Assembly: GCA_035772735.1 (NCBI GenBank)
Contig: JASDFA010000016.1
Location: 153,896,501-153,960,500, forward strand
Source: Datura wrightii
Lineage: Eukaryota; Streptophyta; Magnoliopsida; Solanales; Solanaceae
DNA length: 64,000 nucleotides
Direction: 5' to 3'
The notes under the pieces are model-generated. The model was given only the letters and a program-made list of their open reading frames with translations, did no database searches and was not told the origin of the DNA. Of the stretch, positions 1 through 12,529 are shown in pieces. The translations under genes were made by a program, and so were the position numbers. Numbering within the stretch: the stretch's first letter is position 1; each line of letters starts with the position of its first letter.

Positions 1-430
1 TGAGCCAAGAGTTGAAGACTCGACTTACCTCAGCACCAGTGTTGACCCTACCCGAGGGTACCAATGGGTTTTTGGTATATTGTGATGCTTCGAGGATCAG
101 CCTAGGTTGTGTATTAATGAAGCAAAGTAAAGTTATAGCCTATGCTTCCAGGAAGCTAAAAGTTCATGAAAAAACTATCCAGCTCATGACCTCGGTTTGG
201 TGGTTGTAGTATTTTCCTTGATGATTTGGAGACACTATCTATACGGGGTCCATGTAGATGTGTTTACGGACCACAAAAGCCTACAATACGTGTTTACCAA
301 AAAGGATTTGAATCTACATTAGAGGAGGTGGTTGGAGCTTCTTAAAGATTATGGTATGAGCATCCTTTATCATCCAGGAAAGGAAAATATGGTGGCAGCG
401 CTCTTAGCAGGATTTCTATAGAGAGTGTGT
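1..430 (+). pseudogene. pol fragment: end of RT and RNase H (F1)
   Basis: The reading frame opens inside the RT/RNase H connection (LTSAPVLTLPEG) and runs into RNase H with its first catalytic aspartate in YCDAS and the stretch KVIAYASRKL. A frame break near 170-200 separates it from the part with TDHKSLQY at about 270, whose Asp is kept, and from YHPGK at about 370. In the family this domain removes the RNA strand during reverse transcription in cytoplasmic particles. It cannot give a functional enzyme here because of the frameshifts and stops. Confidence 0.8.
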
Positions 431-639
431 CCCATGTAGATGAGGAGAGGAAAGAGTTAGTTAAGGAGGTGCATCAACTTGCACGACTAGGAGTCCATCT
501 TGTTGACTCGACGGATGGTGGTGCCATTGTCCAGAATGGGTCAGAATCTTCCTTGGTAACTGAGGTCAAAGTTGTACAAGACGAGGATCCTATTTTGGTA
601 AAGTTGAAGGAAGTTGTTCAGAATCAGAAAGTGGAGGTA

Positions 640-1950
640 TACTCCCAAAGGGGAGATGGTGTGCTTCGATATCAGGGTCATCTTTGTGTTCCATGTGTTG
701 ATGATTTGAGATATCGGATGTTGCACAAGGCTCATGGTTCCAAATATTCTAACATCCAGGTCCACCAAGATGTACTATGATATATGGGAAGTTTATTGGT
801 GGAATGGTATGAAGAAGGACATAGCAGAGTTTGTGGTTAAGTGTCCGAATTGTCAACAAGTGAAGGTTGAGCATCAAAGACCTGGAGGTGTGCTTTAAGA
901 CATTTGTATCCCTACTTGGAAGTGGGAGGAAATCAATAAGGATTTCATTACAGGGTTGCCTCACACTTGTTGACAGTATGACTCTATTTGGGTGGTTATA
1001 GACAGGTTGACTAAAGCTGCTCATTTTCTACCGGTAAAAACTACTGATTCAGTGGAGGATTATGCAAATTTTTATATTCAGGAGTTAGTTCGATTGCATG
1101 GAGTGTCCTTTTCCATCATATCATATAGAGGTACTCATTTTACCTCCCAATTTTAGAGGTTGTTTCAGAAGGGACTTGGCACTCAAGTCAACCTTAGCAC
1201 AATATTTCACCTGCAAGCAGGTAGTGAGGCTGAACGTACCATTCAGACTATGGAGGATATGTTGAGAGCGTGTGTGATTGATTTCAAGGTTAGTTGGGAT
1301 GATCATTTTCCTCTCATTAAGTTTTTATATAAAAATAGTTACCATTCCAGTATTCAGATGGCTCCGTATGAGGCTCTTTGTGGGCGAAGATGTAGATCGC
1401 TTATTGGTCAGTTCGAAGTCAGGGAAGCTGCATTAATAGGACCAGATTCCATACATGAGTCCTTGGAGAAAACTTAGCTTATAATAGAAAATGTTGAAAA
1501 TAGCCCAGAGTCATTAAAAGTCCTATGAGGATGTGAGGAGGAGAGAACTTGAGTTTGAAGTTGATGATTGGGTGTTTTTGAAGATATCTCCCATGAAGGG
1601 AGTGATGATATTTGGAAAGAATAGAAAACTTAGTCCCTCTTATGTTGGTCCGTACCGGATTGCGAGAGGGTAGGCAAGGTAGCCTATGAGTTGGAGTTGC
1701 CCTCAGAATTAGCTTCAATTCATCTAGTTTTCCTTATGTCGATCTTAAAGAAGTGTTTGGGTGATCCTACTTTGGTTGTTCCGCTAGAGACTGTAGGTGT
1801 GAAGGATAGCCTCAGTTATGAGGAGGTTCTGGTGGAAATACTTGATCATCAGGTTTGAAAGCTAAGAAACAAAGAAGTAGCCTCAGTCAAGGTTTACTGG
1901 AGGAACCAACATGTTGAGGGAGCTACGTGGGAAGCGAAGAAGATATGATG
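640..1950 (+). pseudogene. pol fragment: integrase and chromodomain-type tail (F1)
   Basis: Fragments in several frames cover the integrase zinc-binding region (CPNCQQVK near 845-865), the catalytic core (DSIWVVIDRLTKAAHF near 980-1030) and the C-terminal part (DDWVFLK near 1565, a VGPYRI motif near 1645, ATWEA near 1925). The second catalytic aspartate, normally in the ISDRG motif, is a tyrosine codon (TAT, about 1124-1126). The glutamate in AERT near 1230 is present. Stops occur at about 897, 974, 1155 and 1475. In chromoviruses the C-terminal chromodomain directs insertion to marked chromatin; here it is too decayed to judge. Confidence 0.8.
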
Positions 1951-2188
1951 GAAAAATACCCATATCTATTCCCTCCCAGCTCAGTTTCATCTTGAGGTAT
2001 CAGTTTCCTCCCTAGTACTCTATTCAGTTTCATGTACAACTCATCTTCCCCAGTTTCTTTCTTGTCAATGTATGTATGTACGATTCATGAATTCAGTTCA
2101 GTCATGTAATTCAGTCCAGAGTGAGTCACTCTGCCGGTTTCAACCCTAAATGTTTGGTATTTGGTATGATGATTGCATATGTTTATTC

Positions 2189-2222
2189 ACATTCAAGGAT
2201 GAATTTCCTCAAGGGGATATAT
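2189..2222 (+). promoter_or_regulatory. pre-PPT hairpin and polypurine tract (F1)
   Basis: ACATTC, loop AAGGAT, then GAATTT form the remains of a hairpin (2189-2206) just before the purine-rich tract CTCAAGGGGATATA that primes plus-strand DNA at the LTR edge. The same hairpin shape precedes the LTR in elements A, B, C and E. Confidence 0.55.
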
Positions 2223-4326
2223 TGTAATACCCCAAAATTTCTAAGATCAGACTCGAGGGTTAAAATGAAGAAAACAAGATTTTATACCCCAGATCACAAG
2301 ACAATTCATCCAGTGACCCGTGAGGTGCACCACGAGTCATTTGGTGACTCATGGGAAAGAGGGAATACTTGGTTGGATTTCTTAGTTTGGGGGTAGACCA
2401 CAGGTGAGGCCACAATTCGTAGTTAGCACCACGAGTCATTATATTAGTCGTGGTCAGAAGTTTGACTTGAAGGTTGAAAGTTTTGCTGCTAATGACTAGT
2501 CACCACGAGTCGTCGGGCACACCATGAGTCATGGCATCCCTTGTTGTGACTAGTGATAAAGAGCTTTCAGTGCTGGCAACGAGTTCAGACCACTAGTCGT
2601 AGTCAGTGACGACAGGTCGTCCTGTCCCTCGTTGGGACTAGCAGTGTGGATTTTCCTGCAAATTTACAAAGGGCTTTTCCATAATTCCTAAGTTCCTAAG
2701 GCCTAAACTACGTCGTTTTAAGCTCAGTTAGGATTTTTTTAAGGGGGTTTAACTCATTCTACATCACCCCTCTCCATGCATGCAAGACTAGAAGGTTCCT
2801 AGGGGCGATCATGGCTAAAATCCATCAATTCTCCTTCAATTTCCCTTGGGCATCCAAGGAAGAGTGAAAGATCAACTTACCCAGGTATGTGAGGCTATGA
2901 ATAAGAGTTCCTTTCACTCTCATGCTCAAAATTCTTCTTCATTTCATGAATCTCAATTCTAGATTTAAATTTCGTGATCTTATGGGGTTTATCCCAATTC
3001 TTGTGAAATCCTCTATGATCTCTCCGTGGGTTAATCCCCTTCATGTATCAAATCGTGTTTTATGATTTATGAGCAGATTTTTTAACTATTTTTTTATTAG
3101 AAATCTATAGTTTCAAATTTAATTGAATTATGCTCAATTATGCATGCTTCATAAAAAGTCAAGTTATGATTCTATTATGATTTTGATCTTTTCAAGTCTA
3201 AATTATGATTTATGATTTATGTTATGAAATTCTCTTTAAACATTCATCATGGATTTATGAATATAAAGTATGTGCATGTTTCACAAGTATGCATGGATTT
3301 CATAATTTATGAATTTATGACTCTTGACCGACTCATGGGACCTTATGTATGGCAAATCATGTATTTTAAGTATGATCAAGTATGTTATGTTGTAATTGGT
3401 CATGAACTTCATGAAAGATTTATGATTATGATATGAGCCTCATGTGCATGTTTTTGGGAGCAGTGTCTAGCACCTAATAGACCTGGCGTTCAGGTAAACC
3501 CCGTGGTAGGTTTATATATATAAATGTTAATGTTATTGGATCCCCGTGATATCACCTGGCAAGCCTAGGACGGCTCTGCCCACTTGAGCGAGATAATTGG
3601 GGCATCATGTAAGCTCTGTCATGATGGTGTCGGTTATGATGAGTCCTCCCATTTTTCATCATGATTTATACATCTCATGTTATATTATTTTGAATCAAGT
3701 TATATTTTTATAAGGTTTCTCTTACGATTACGATTACAAATAAATTTATGAATGCTTTGAAAACCTTGAGCCCTTTTTCTATGTTATGATATTTACTTTA
3801 TGTTTATGTTGTCCTATTCTTATGAACTCTTATGTGTTTTAACTGTCTGTTTTACTTACCTTGCATACTCAGTGCATTCCAAGTACTGACTGCATACTCT
3901 ATGTTGTATCGTTTCATGATACAGGTTCATGAGATCAGCCTCAACCGCATCATTAGTCTTGCTTTCCTCTCAGACTTGTGTTAGCCGGGATTGGTGAGTC
4001 CTCATCCTTCGAGGACATTCAGTTATCCATAGTCATGTTATTTTAGTTACAAACTTTCTTTTGTCGAGCTAGTTGGGGATGTTGTCTTATTAGCTCATCA
4101 GTTATGCTAGAGGCTATTCAAACATTATGTAGAAATCAACTTGTCATTGCTGACTCTATTTTAAATCGATTTGTATGCAAACTTGCGCTTAAGTATGCTT
4201 TAGTATTATATCAATATCTGTTTATAGTATGCTCTTAGTCATTAGGTTCATTACATGGGTCGACTTGGAGCCTCTCGGGGTTCCTTGTCCCGTGTCTCTA
4301 TCCAGGCCTATGTTTAGGTCATGACA
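2223..4326 (+). repeat. 3' LTR of F1
   Basis: Starts TGTAATACCCC and ends GGTCATGACA, about 2.1 kb. It shares with the solo LTR F2 the block CTTTTCCATAATTCCTAAG plus TACGTCGTTTTAAGC (from about 2672 and 5763) and the palindrome CATGCATGCAAG (about 2776). The first 450 bases are rich in inverted copies of CACGAGTC/GACTCGTG-like words. No gene is seen in it. Confidence 0.8.
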
Positions 4327-4336
4327 TAAGTAGTGT

Positions 4337-5296
4337 GAAAGATGTGAATGAACATGAAGTATTTCGAGGAGACATGAGCTTCCGTTAACACCAATCCTAG
4401 ACATGGAATTGTTTGATGTATGGGGAATAGATTCTGTGCGCCCTTTTTTGAGCTCTTATGGAAACACTTACATTTTGATGGCTATTGATTTGTATCTAAA
4501 TGGGTGGAAGTTGTGGTGTTACCCAACAATGAGGGAAGGAGCATAATAGCCCTCTTGAATAAGTACATCTTCTCACGGTTTGGCACTCCTGGAGCTATAA
4601 TTAGTGATGGAGGATCACATTTTTGCAATCAACTGTTTAGTTCCTTGCTAGCAAAGTATGGTGTGAAGCACAAAGTTGCTACCCCTTATCATCCTCAGAC
4701 CAGTGGCCATGCAGAAGTTTCTAGTCAGAAAATCAAGTTTGTCTTGACTAAGACAGTCAATCTCAATAGAATGGATTGGGCAAGGAAACTCAATGACGTC
4801 TTATGGGCATACCGGACCATATAAAAAATGCCAAATTGGGATGCCCCTATATCAATTGATCTTTGGCAAATCTTGTTAGTTACCAGTGGAATTGGAGCAT
4901 AAAGCCATGTGGGGCTTGAATAATTTAAACCTTGATTTGGGGAAGGTCGTTTAGGGGAGAGGGGAAAATCACAATGAGATGGACGAGTTCAGGATGAGGG
5001 CTTATGAAGATGCTGCAATATATAAGGCCAGCATGAAGCATTACCACGACCGAAATATCTTGCATCAAAATTTTGCCCCAGGAGAATGGATATTGTTGTT
5101 CAACTCAAGACTAAGGTTATTCCCCGAAAAGATCAAATCTAAATGGTCAGGCCCATTTAAGGTGTCCCAAGATTTTGGGATGGTGCTACTGAACTTGAGG
5201 GAGAAGATGGATCAAATTTGAGGTGAATGGTCAAAGGGTAAAGAAGTATTTGGGAGTTTTGGAGTAGGTTTGCCAAGTGGAGGTCATTGATAATGC
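4337..5296 (+). pseudogene. Athila-like integrase fragment (D1)
   Basis: Begins at the zinc-finger end (CERCE, then SISRRHE) and continues into the catalytic core: first Asp in the GID motif near 4430, second in ISDGGSHF (about 4606), and Glu in HAEVSS 35 residues later, so the D-D35-E spacing is kept. A one-base deletion near 4490 separates the first Asp from the rest, and a stop follows YRTI at about 4822. Downstream pieces show the usual C-terminal part (FAPGEW, KWSGPF, then the VNGQRVK-like end near 5225). Integrase joins the DNA copy into the genome; this copy is dead. The solo LTR F2 interrupts it at the pol end. Confidence 0.8.
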
Positions 5297-5308
5297 TCAA
5301 ACCATACC

Positions 5309-7833
5309 TGTTATACCCCGAGAATTCAAGAATCGGACCCAGAAGTGAATCAAGAGAAAAACTAGAAAATGTTGCAGTAGTTGCAGGGGTCACTTGACGA
5401 CTCGTGAAGGGGCCAAATGAGTCGTCAAGTGACTCATGGGGAAGTCTTGGGATAATTAAGGACTTGAGGTCCTCATGGGTGATGTAACGACTCGTGGTCA
5501 GTCACCACGAGTCCTCATGTCTGTCGTGGGGAGGTCCTAGAGAAAGATGGTAAAGCTTGTCCAGTGTACTTAAGGGATGGTACCTAATGCGTCGTAGTCA
5601 GTCCTAACTACCCGTTAGGAGGGCTGTTACCAAGCCAGTTAAATTTACATGAAGGATGAGGCAGTGTACTTGACGAGTGAACCAACAGATCATGTACCCT
5701 AGTAACGAGTCATTAGGTCGTCTGTTAGGACCCCCTGACAATTATATTCAGTGATTTCAGTAAGGGCTTTTCCATAATTCCTAAGTTCTAAGGGCCTATA
5801 ATACGTCGTTTTAAGCTTGTAATAGAGGGTTTTAAGTAGAGAAAAACCCATCTTAGGCCATTTCTTCATGCATGCAAGGTTGAAGGTTTGAAGGGAAGAA
5901 ATTGAGGAGAATTTCAAGGTTTTCAAGGGAAATCTCAGCTGGGTAATTAGGAGGAGTTAGGATTCTTCAATCCCAGGTATGTAAGGCTATAAGTGGGTGC
6001 TTTCTTCCACACCCATGCCCATTCCCTATCAAATTTGTGATTGGTTTGTGATGATCAAGTATGGGTCTTTATTTAATTGCATGATTCTTACATTTTTACT
6101 CATTGGTATAATTAAATTGAGTTGTTATTGGTGATTTACTGAGCTTGGACGGATTCTATCTTTTACAAAATTGTTTTTCCTAAAATTGAATCTAAAACGT
6201 CCATGTGTGGGTAGTTCATACTAGAATGTGATGATGATAGAGTAGATGATGAAACGCATGTTTCCAACCTTACCCATTATTTCTATGATGTGTTCAAAGA
6301 AGATTAAATACACCCATGTATGATGAAGCTTTGAGTAGTGCCCAATGTTGAGTATGAATGATGATTTTCTCTTGAATTGATTTTATTTCTTATTTTGGAG
6401 TGAAACCTCACAAATTATAATGTTTTCAAATGAATTGTATGAGTTCAAGCATGATAAGGTTTGGGCAAAACCCTTATATTGATAATGATGAAGTGATATT
6501 CCTAAAGTAAGCCTACCACATGATTTTGGAGTAAAGTCTCCCATTATTCTTTGAGCTTGTGGTATTTGTCATAGTAAAGCTTCTCATATGCATGAATTCA
6601 TAATTGAGATGTATGTTGGTGTTAAGCTTCATTTCACATGATGTCAAGTCAAAGCATGATTTTATTCTAAGCTTTGTCGAGACGGCATTGTTGAGCTTTA
6701 TATTTATATGATGTCTAACGTATGCATGATTTCATAAATAGCTTTGTCAATCGACAATGTTAAGCTTCATTTCACACGATATTGACCTTATGCATGATTT
6801 CATGTTGAGCTTCGTATTTATACGATGTAGAGAATTACATGTTTTGTGAGAAGAGTCAGGCACCGAGCGGGCTAAGGGTTGACTACCCTATGCCCCAGAA
6901 AAGAAACTACGCGCCAACGTAGGTTGATTCAATTATATTATTGGGACCTCCCTTGTGAGCTATCTCTGGCCCAATTGGCCCTTGAGCTTTATATCGATAT
7001 CATGGTAGTGTCCTTAAGGTTTTGGACGGATCTGCCCACTTGAGTGCAATAGTCGGGACCACGTAAGCTCTATCGTAGTATCTCGGTTAAGTGATGAGTC
7101 TCCCACTGTCTATATCATTCGAATTCGCATAACCATTACTCATGAAAATTATCGTATGTATGCATGTTCAAGAAGCAAGGTTTGACTCAATTTTCAGCTT
7201 TTAATATAAGTGTTATGCTTCAGCTTTGAGTCATCCGAGTCAATCATGATGTTCTAAAACTATGAATGGTCATGTTATGATAAGAATACTATTTCAGAAT
7301 GAATGCTTGTGATTTTTTCTTATCCTTAAAGGCTATCATATATGCATAACTTGTTTTGAAAGACTATTATTGCTCTAGCAGTTTTACTTACCTTTCATAC
7401 TCAATACATTCCACGTACTGATCGCATACTTTCTATGCTGCATCGTTTCATGATGTAGGATTAGGTTCTCAGGTTCAACCTCGTTTGTTGCCGCTATCAG
7501 AGCTAGCACCTGCTTGTTTTGTGAGTCCTCATCTTTCAAGGACTAGACTTTCAGTTATCTTGAGCGTATTTTCAGTTTTAGTATTTCTGAGCTAGTTGGG
7601 GGTGTTGTCCCATCAGCTTATCCAGATTAGAGGCTTATCAGACTTAGATATGTACTTAGCTTCAGATGTTCAGTCTGTTGTTATGTTAAGTTAGACTTCC
7701 GCTGAGTTTATATTTATGTTTCCTTAATGTTTATTGAATGAGTAAGTGAATGCTTATGCCATGGGTTGGCTTGGGGTCTCCTGGGGTCCCTTGTCCCATG
7801 TCTACGATCTGGGTCTCCTCTCAGGTCGTGACA
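5309..7833 (+). repeat. solo LTR F2 (Tekay-like), TSD ATACC
   Basis: Starts TGTTATACCCCG and ends GGTCGTGACA (2525 bp), flanked directly by ATACC on both sides (5304-5308 and 7834-7838). No primer site or internal sequence follows, so this is a solo LTR left by recombination between two LTRs. Near its start is a perfect 13-bp inverted repeat, CACTTGACGACTC at 5391-5403 and its complement at 5419-5431, upstream of a TATAATA at about 5797. It shares blocks with the F1 LTR. No coding potential is seen across the 2.5 kb. Confidence 0.85.
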
Positions 7834-7863
7834 ATACCTCCTACCGAAGTATGAAGCAGACGT

Positions 7864-9409
7864 TGTCAATAAAAAATCCAACTAGAGGTTGGGGTCGATC
7901 CCGCAGGGAATATGGAAGAGCTAGACTACTTTCGGTAAGTGAACTTTGTTAGGTAGTTACACCAAAGTGGGGAGTTTAAAGAGAATAATAACTAAAAATG
8001 ATGATTAGAATTGTGTTGTAAAATCCAGAATTAAAACTAACTTGGGTTTGTGTTCTCCATGAGTTCATAACTACTTCAGGTATACACAAGTGATCAAATC
8101 CAATGCTTTACATGTAGGACTAATAACTAGGGTTCATCCAAACGACTAGTTCGTCCCTATTGGATGACTGTAATCAATCATCTGGTTAGGTCTCATGAGT
8201 GATTGCAAACTAACCGTTATCGATTTGTCCCAAATATAACTATCCTGCGACCACAGCTCAAGTTAATACAATTATCATCAAGATCAAGACTTTGTTGTAA
8301 TTCTCTTTTCCTAATCCCTACCTCTCTAGGCTCAAGCAAGTAAAGAATTCAGGGATGTCCTAACATTGTACACCGTTAAGAAACATTAAAGCATGAAGAG
8401 AATACAATACAAGTATTTTGCATTAATTTTGAATCAATTTTGTGCAACCCTAGCTCGTTAATCCACCATGGTTCCCACAACCCTACCGATGGAGGTTTTA
8501 GCCTCTCATAGTTGCAAGGTTGTGATTCGCATTCATGATTAAATACATAAATCAATACTTATAATCATAGATGAGATAAAAACATCATTGATTAAATCTA
8601 GAAATTATCAAGAACAATTCACAAAATCAAGATGAAAATCAAGAAAAGGTCGATCACAAGTTAATCAACTCAATTCTATGTTCTCTCGTGATTGTCTAAC
8701 AAAAACTAACAATGTCTAACGAAATCTGATCTTCTCTTTTTTTCTCTGAAACTAAAACATAAAACATATTTATACAGACATAAGAATCCTTTTCCTAAGT
8801 TAACAGGGTAAAATTCCATATCTGCTGCCGCTCAATCCACGACCAATCCTACGACCCGTAGCAGGCTTGTACGGGTCGTACGTGCTGTCCATAGGTCTTT
8901 AGCTTGTGGAAATCTAGCTAGGTAGTGAGCCTTTGTACGACTCGTACCAACTTCCTACAAGTCGTACCTTGCTTCCACGATTTGAATTTGGAGACTAAAT
9001 TTCTCTGGAGTTTGTCACGAGTGTGTTGGTACGACTCGTACCTTGCCTTCACAACTCATACTTAGCTATCCGTATCCAGATTCGGCCTTTGTGCAATTTC
9101 TCTGAACATTTCCACGACTTGAAGTTATAGCTCGTACTGTGAGTTATGGATTGCATCTTTCTCAGCTCATCATTCTGAATATTTTCACGATTCTTAGTAC
9201 GATTCGTACCATCAATGTACGACTCATACTGAGACTATCATTTTGGCTTATTTTCTGCTCTTTTAAGCTCTTTTTGCACAATCTTGCTCCAACACCTAAG
9301 TTTACCTGAAAACAAAAGAAAAGTACCTCATATCCATATAAACATACCTAAGCCCATGTTATTTTCTTTAGTTTTGAACGTCGAAAGTGCTATAAACTCA
9401 CAACACATC
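7864..9409 (-). repeat. probable solo LTR G, minus strand (Athila-like)
   Basis: The stretch does not belong to D, whose pol end lies to the left and post-pol hairpin to the right. Read on the minus strand it starts TGATGTGTTGTGAG and carries near its end the words CCTGCGGGATCGACCC, resembling the U5 part of the other Athila-like LTRs here. A TATAAAT on the minus strand (about 8767-8773) lies downstream of an inverted repeat ACGACCCGTA/TACGGGTCGT (8851-8860, 8870-8879) and several TACGACTCGTACC-like words up to about 9240. Edges are uncertain: flanks GACGT and GTCAT agree at only three of five bases. Confidence 0.5.
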
Positions 9410-9449
9410 AGTCATGTACCTGGAAGAACCATAAAAAACAAGGTGCATC

Positions 9450-9497
9450 TGTTGTGCCACGACATTAACTAAGGCACTTCTTGGGAGGCAACCCAAG
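9450..9497 (+). other. conserved post-pol double hairpin (D1)
   Basis: Hairpin 1: TGTTG, loop TGCCA, CGACA (9450-9464). Hairpin 2: CTTGGG, loop AGGCAA, CCCAAG (9480-9497), six full pairs. The loops contain TGCC and GGCA, which are complementary. The same pair occurs after pol or in its place in A, both B units and D2, with compensating changes in hairpin 2. Function is unknown; a cis-acting RNA role is inferred. Confidence 0.6.
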
Positions 9498-11080
9498 CAT
9501 GTTTACCTATGATACTTTGATTTCTTTGTTTTTTTAATTTTGTAGGTTAACTAGATGTTAAACAAGTAGAAGAAGAACAGGCAAGCACTGCGCACCGGTA
9601 AAATATTGGTGTACAAGAGTGAGGCGCCGCCCTGTCGCATGTGAGAAGCAGAAAAATGGAGAAAAAGAGAGAAAATTGGCGACAAATCGGTGGAACGCCA
9701 GTGAAAATTTGTGAACCGTTGCATGAGTTCTGGTTCAAACCAGTATACTTGGGAGTTGAGGTATAACTAGCAACCCAATTGGCAAAACGCTAGTACCAAT
9801 CCGCGAATTGATGGTCAAACATCGACTGCAAAACAGTGAGCTAAAAGGATGACAATCGCTGGTGTTTAAACCAGAGAAAACTGATTAAGCGTAGGTCAAG
9901 GTACGCAATTCATTTAAAATATTGACCAATCCATTGACCAACACGACCCATGGATTTAACAGTTTGGTCGAATCTTTCTAACTCCCCAAAAATCCTTCTC
10001 TCCATCTTTTCATCTCTCACCCACCTTTTTTAACTTCCCAATAACCCACCTTCCCAACTTAACACTATTAAAACCTACCTTCTTCCTACCCAATCACCTT
10101 TCCTTTCTTAGAGTTTAACACCTCTGCTCCCTCACTCCTTTCATCTTACCTCATTTCCCATCACTATGAAGACACTATAGTTAGGCGAGTTACAAGGCTT
10201 CCATCTCCTTACTTATTCTCACTTCTCAACTTGGTATGTTTCTCCTAGATTTGATGTGCTTATATTAAGAACATGAATCTAAATTCAAACATACTAGAGT
10301 TGATATTGTTCACACTCATGTTCCCCTTCTCCCATCTTGTGTGCTTTTCATTGATTGACTATTTCGTGTTATAGGTATGTTGGGGGTGGTGAATTGATGT
10401 TTAAATATCGATGTGGATGTCTTCTTTGGTAAGCATGCTTCATGATTTGTGTGCTTGAGATACTAGTTGGAGGTGAAGTCTGAGTAGCCCTGTGTGTTCA
10501 GAATGCACAATTTTCCCAATGATAGATAGGGTGACTTTTTTCTTAAGGGAAAACCATCATTGTTATTTTGGTTGTATTTCTTGTGTAAATAAAAGTAATG
10601 TGAAGCAAGTGAGTGAATAATGATTTTGGAGGGATTTCTTCTTGATGAATTGGGGTGAAAATGAGCAGCATTCCACCAGTGAATCACTGGTCATTCCCTG
10701 TGAAGCGCCAGCTAAAACGCAGGTCTAGACACAAGATTGCGGGCAACTGCCAAGAACCCACGTTTCACCGGCGCTTTGCGGTTCGATACTAGCGAATCGT
10801 CGGTGTGGTTCCGACTAATAGTACATTTGCCCAGTCTTTGGCTAAGTGTTGACGTCTCATCGGTGCTTCGCGGGTCTCCACCTACATTTTGCCGGTGTTC
10901 CGCCGGTTCTGCTAGCAATAACATTTTGCTCTTTAAATTTGTTTACCATCCGATCCTTAAAATTTTGTTCCTTAATTTAGAATAGTTTTTGTTTTCCTTT
11001 ACAATCATTGTAAATACATAATGATATGTTGTTTGTATGGAGCTAACATTGTCTTTTAGACTCATGTCCATCTCTAGACA
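9498..11080 (+). other. D1 leader of ORF3 with probable intron
   Basis: Non-coding stretch between the post-pol hairpin and ORF3. The part 9580-9880 is rich in short inverted words built on ACCGGT/CCAGT. A pyrimidine-rich leader (about 9980-10230) ends at a good splice donor (TTG, then GTATGT at 10234). A plausible acceptor, CATCTCTAG, ends at 11077, just before an ATG. A second set of GGTGCTTCGCGGG-like words lies at 10690-10920. The layout matches the spliced leader of ORF3 in A and D2. It holds the left copy (9892-9930) of an exact 39-nt sequence also found in A's first LTR. Confidence 0.5.
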
Positions 11081-11663
11081 ATGAAGCAAAGGGAAAGCCC
11101 CAATCCAACACCGCATCTCACGAATCAAATTCCGAGGGGGCCAGTGAAATTTGCAACTTCACTTTGGGCTTGTTAAAATGGAGGCTTATTATTTATTCTC
11201 AAAGTAGAATTGATCCATCACTACAGAGGCTCAATTTGAGGTGGAGTCTATCAAGGATGAATTCCCAGACATTTATAGCCAGATCGGCATTCGTTATTGG
11301 GGGCCATTCACCATACCTGTGGACCCTTACTTCCCTGAGTTGGTTAGGGAGTTCTACGCCTCTTATAGGGCATGAAAAAGCATCTTAAAGTACAAAGGCC
11401 GAGTAGATGCAATGGTCTTCACTTCCATCAGTGCTAGTACGAGGTCAAGAAGTGAACATCACCCAGAGGCAATCAACTCCATCTATTGGGCTAAATCGAT
11501 TTGGCCAAGTTCAGAGTTCAAAAGGAACATAGAAGATAAAGAGAATCAATTTAAGTGGGCGGCTAAAATAATTACAAAAGATCAACCACATTGGGCTACC
11601 TCAAAAGTAATAATTCACCACTATGATTTAATGTTTGAAGCTCGCATGTGACTGGATTTGGTA
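11081..11663 (+). pseudogene. ORF3 5' part (D1), plant-transposon domain, cut by C
   Basis: Frameshifted remains of the third ORF typical of these elements, which I match by memory to the family annotated as putative plant transposon protein (PF20167). Visible words include PYFPELVREFYASY near 11320-11370, INSIYWAKS near 11480 and FEARM near 11640, followed by a stop and LDLV. The protein then breaks at the left LTR of C and resumes at 42666. The biochemical role of this family is not known to me. Comparison with A suggests that about 12 codons are missing at the breakpoint. Confidence 0.65.
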
Positions 11664-12059
11664 TGTCACGCCCTGCCTTGGGAGGCATGACTGGCACTTG
11701 GTGCCCTACTAGGACCTGGACTACTAGACTACTAAGCCTAAGCACTTCTGGTGCCAGGCTGGCTCTAATTTTGGATTTATGAAAACAACAGGCTATATAA
11801 CGACTATAAATATAGCCTCCGGCAGACTAGGCGTATAGCCACCTATAGGAATATAACAGCTAACCAGAACAACTGAGCATAAGGGAACATATACGGGCCG
11901 ATAAGGCCACCATGCTGACTAGTTATCACTGAAAAGTATAATCAGGCGCTAAACTGATCTGTGACCGACAAGGTCACCAACTGACAACTGAACAAGGCCC
12001 CACATGGCCATCACATGCAAACTGAAACATACATACGGCCCCACACGACCGGTACAACT
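11664..12059 (-). repeat. C 3' LTR, distal piece
   Basis: Starts TGTCACGCCCTGCC (the end of the LTR on the minus strand) and matches the intact C LTR from 40407 onward. It stops at CAACT, the left target duplication of array A. The LTR resumes at 22156. Confidence 0.85.
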
Positions 12060-12352
12060 TGATCTTGAGCAAATTTATATGCCCAAGTGATACCCAAATG
12101 TGTAATTTTAGCCTTGTTTATCTATCAATGTTTATACATTCTCATGTGATTGGTAATAAAATGTGAATTTATACTAACCAACATGATTAGCATTGTTTTG
12201 CAGGTAAAATGTAAGTTGGGGAAGCTAAAATGCATGTTGGAATAGATCGGGGTTGGACTCGGATGTGAGCAAAGGAGAAGGCATTGGAAGGCACAAATTC
12301 TGCCTGGATAGGGAATTTTTGCCCAATTTCCAGTGAGGGTTCGCGTTGGGTC

Positions 12353-12529
12353 CGTGGCACGGTGGCCTAGCTCCGCGTTTCACGCCGTGCCACGTTGGGC
12401 CTTATTACCTGGACCCCCAACTTCTAGTGCGGGTCTGCGTCGATGGCGTGTCACGGAGGCAGTGCTCCGCGATGCACTCCGTGACACGTTGCTTGTTATT
12501 CCGGGAAAAATTCCCACTAGTATAAATAG
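12353..12529 (+). promoter_or_regulatory. U3 palindromes and TATA box (LTR A1)
   Basis: Two perfect inverted repeats: CGTGGCACGG (12353-12362) with CCGTGCCACG (12385-12394), and CGTGTCACGGAG (12447-12458) with CTCCGTGACACG (12477-12488). A clean TATAAATAG follows at 12521-12529. Transcription of the element would start shortly after. The palindromes look like regulatory modules; their effect is inferred only from position. Confidence 0.7.

Larger units (their letters stand above)
1..4326 (+). mobile_element. Tekay-like chromovirus F1, 3' part
   Basis: Decayed Ty3/gypsy element entering from the left edge: RNase H, integrase and a degraded chromodomain-type C-terminus, then a polypurine tract and a 3' LTR ending at 4326. 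The Athila-like integrase of element D starts directly after it, so F1 was inserted in the zinc-finger part of that integrase. The 5' half and the left target duplication lie outside the window. Lineage is inferred from domain order and from an LTR related to F2 and F3. Confidence 0.8.

Noticed and set aside
2300..2650. CRISPR-like spacing of CACGAGTC words in LTR F1
   Set aside because: Words are degenerate, irregularly spaced and occur in both orientations; this is U3 repeat structure in a plant element.
10737..10985. 82-codon ORF as a possible host gene
   Set aside because: Lies in the probable intron/leader of D1, overlaps a minus-strand ORF of similar size, and consists of GC-rich repeated words.
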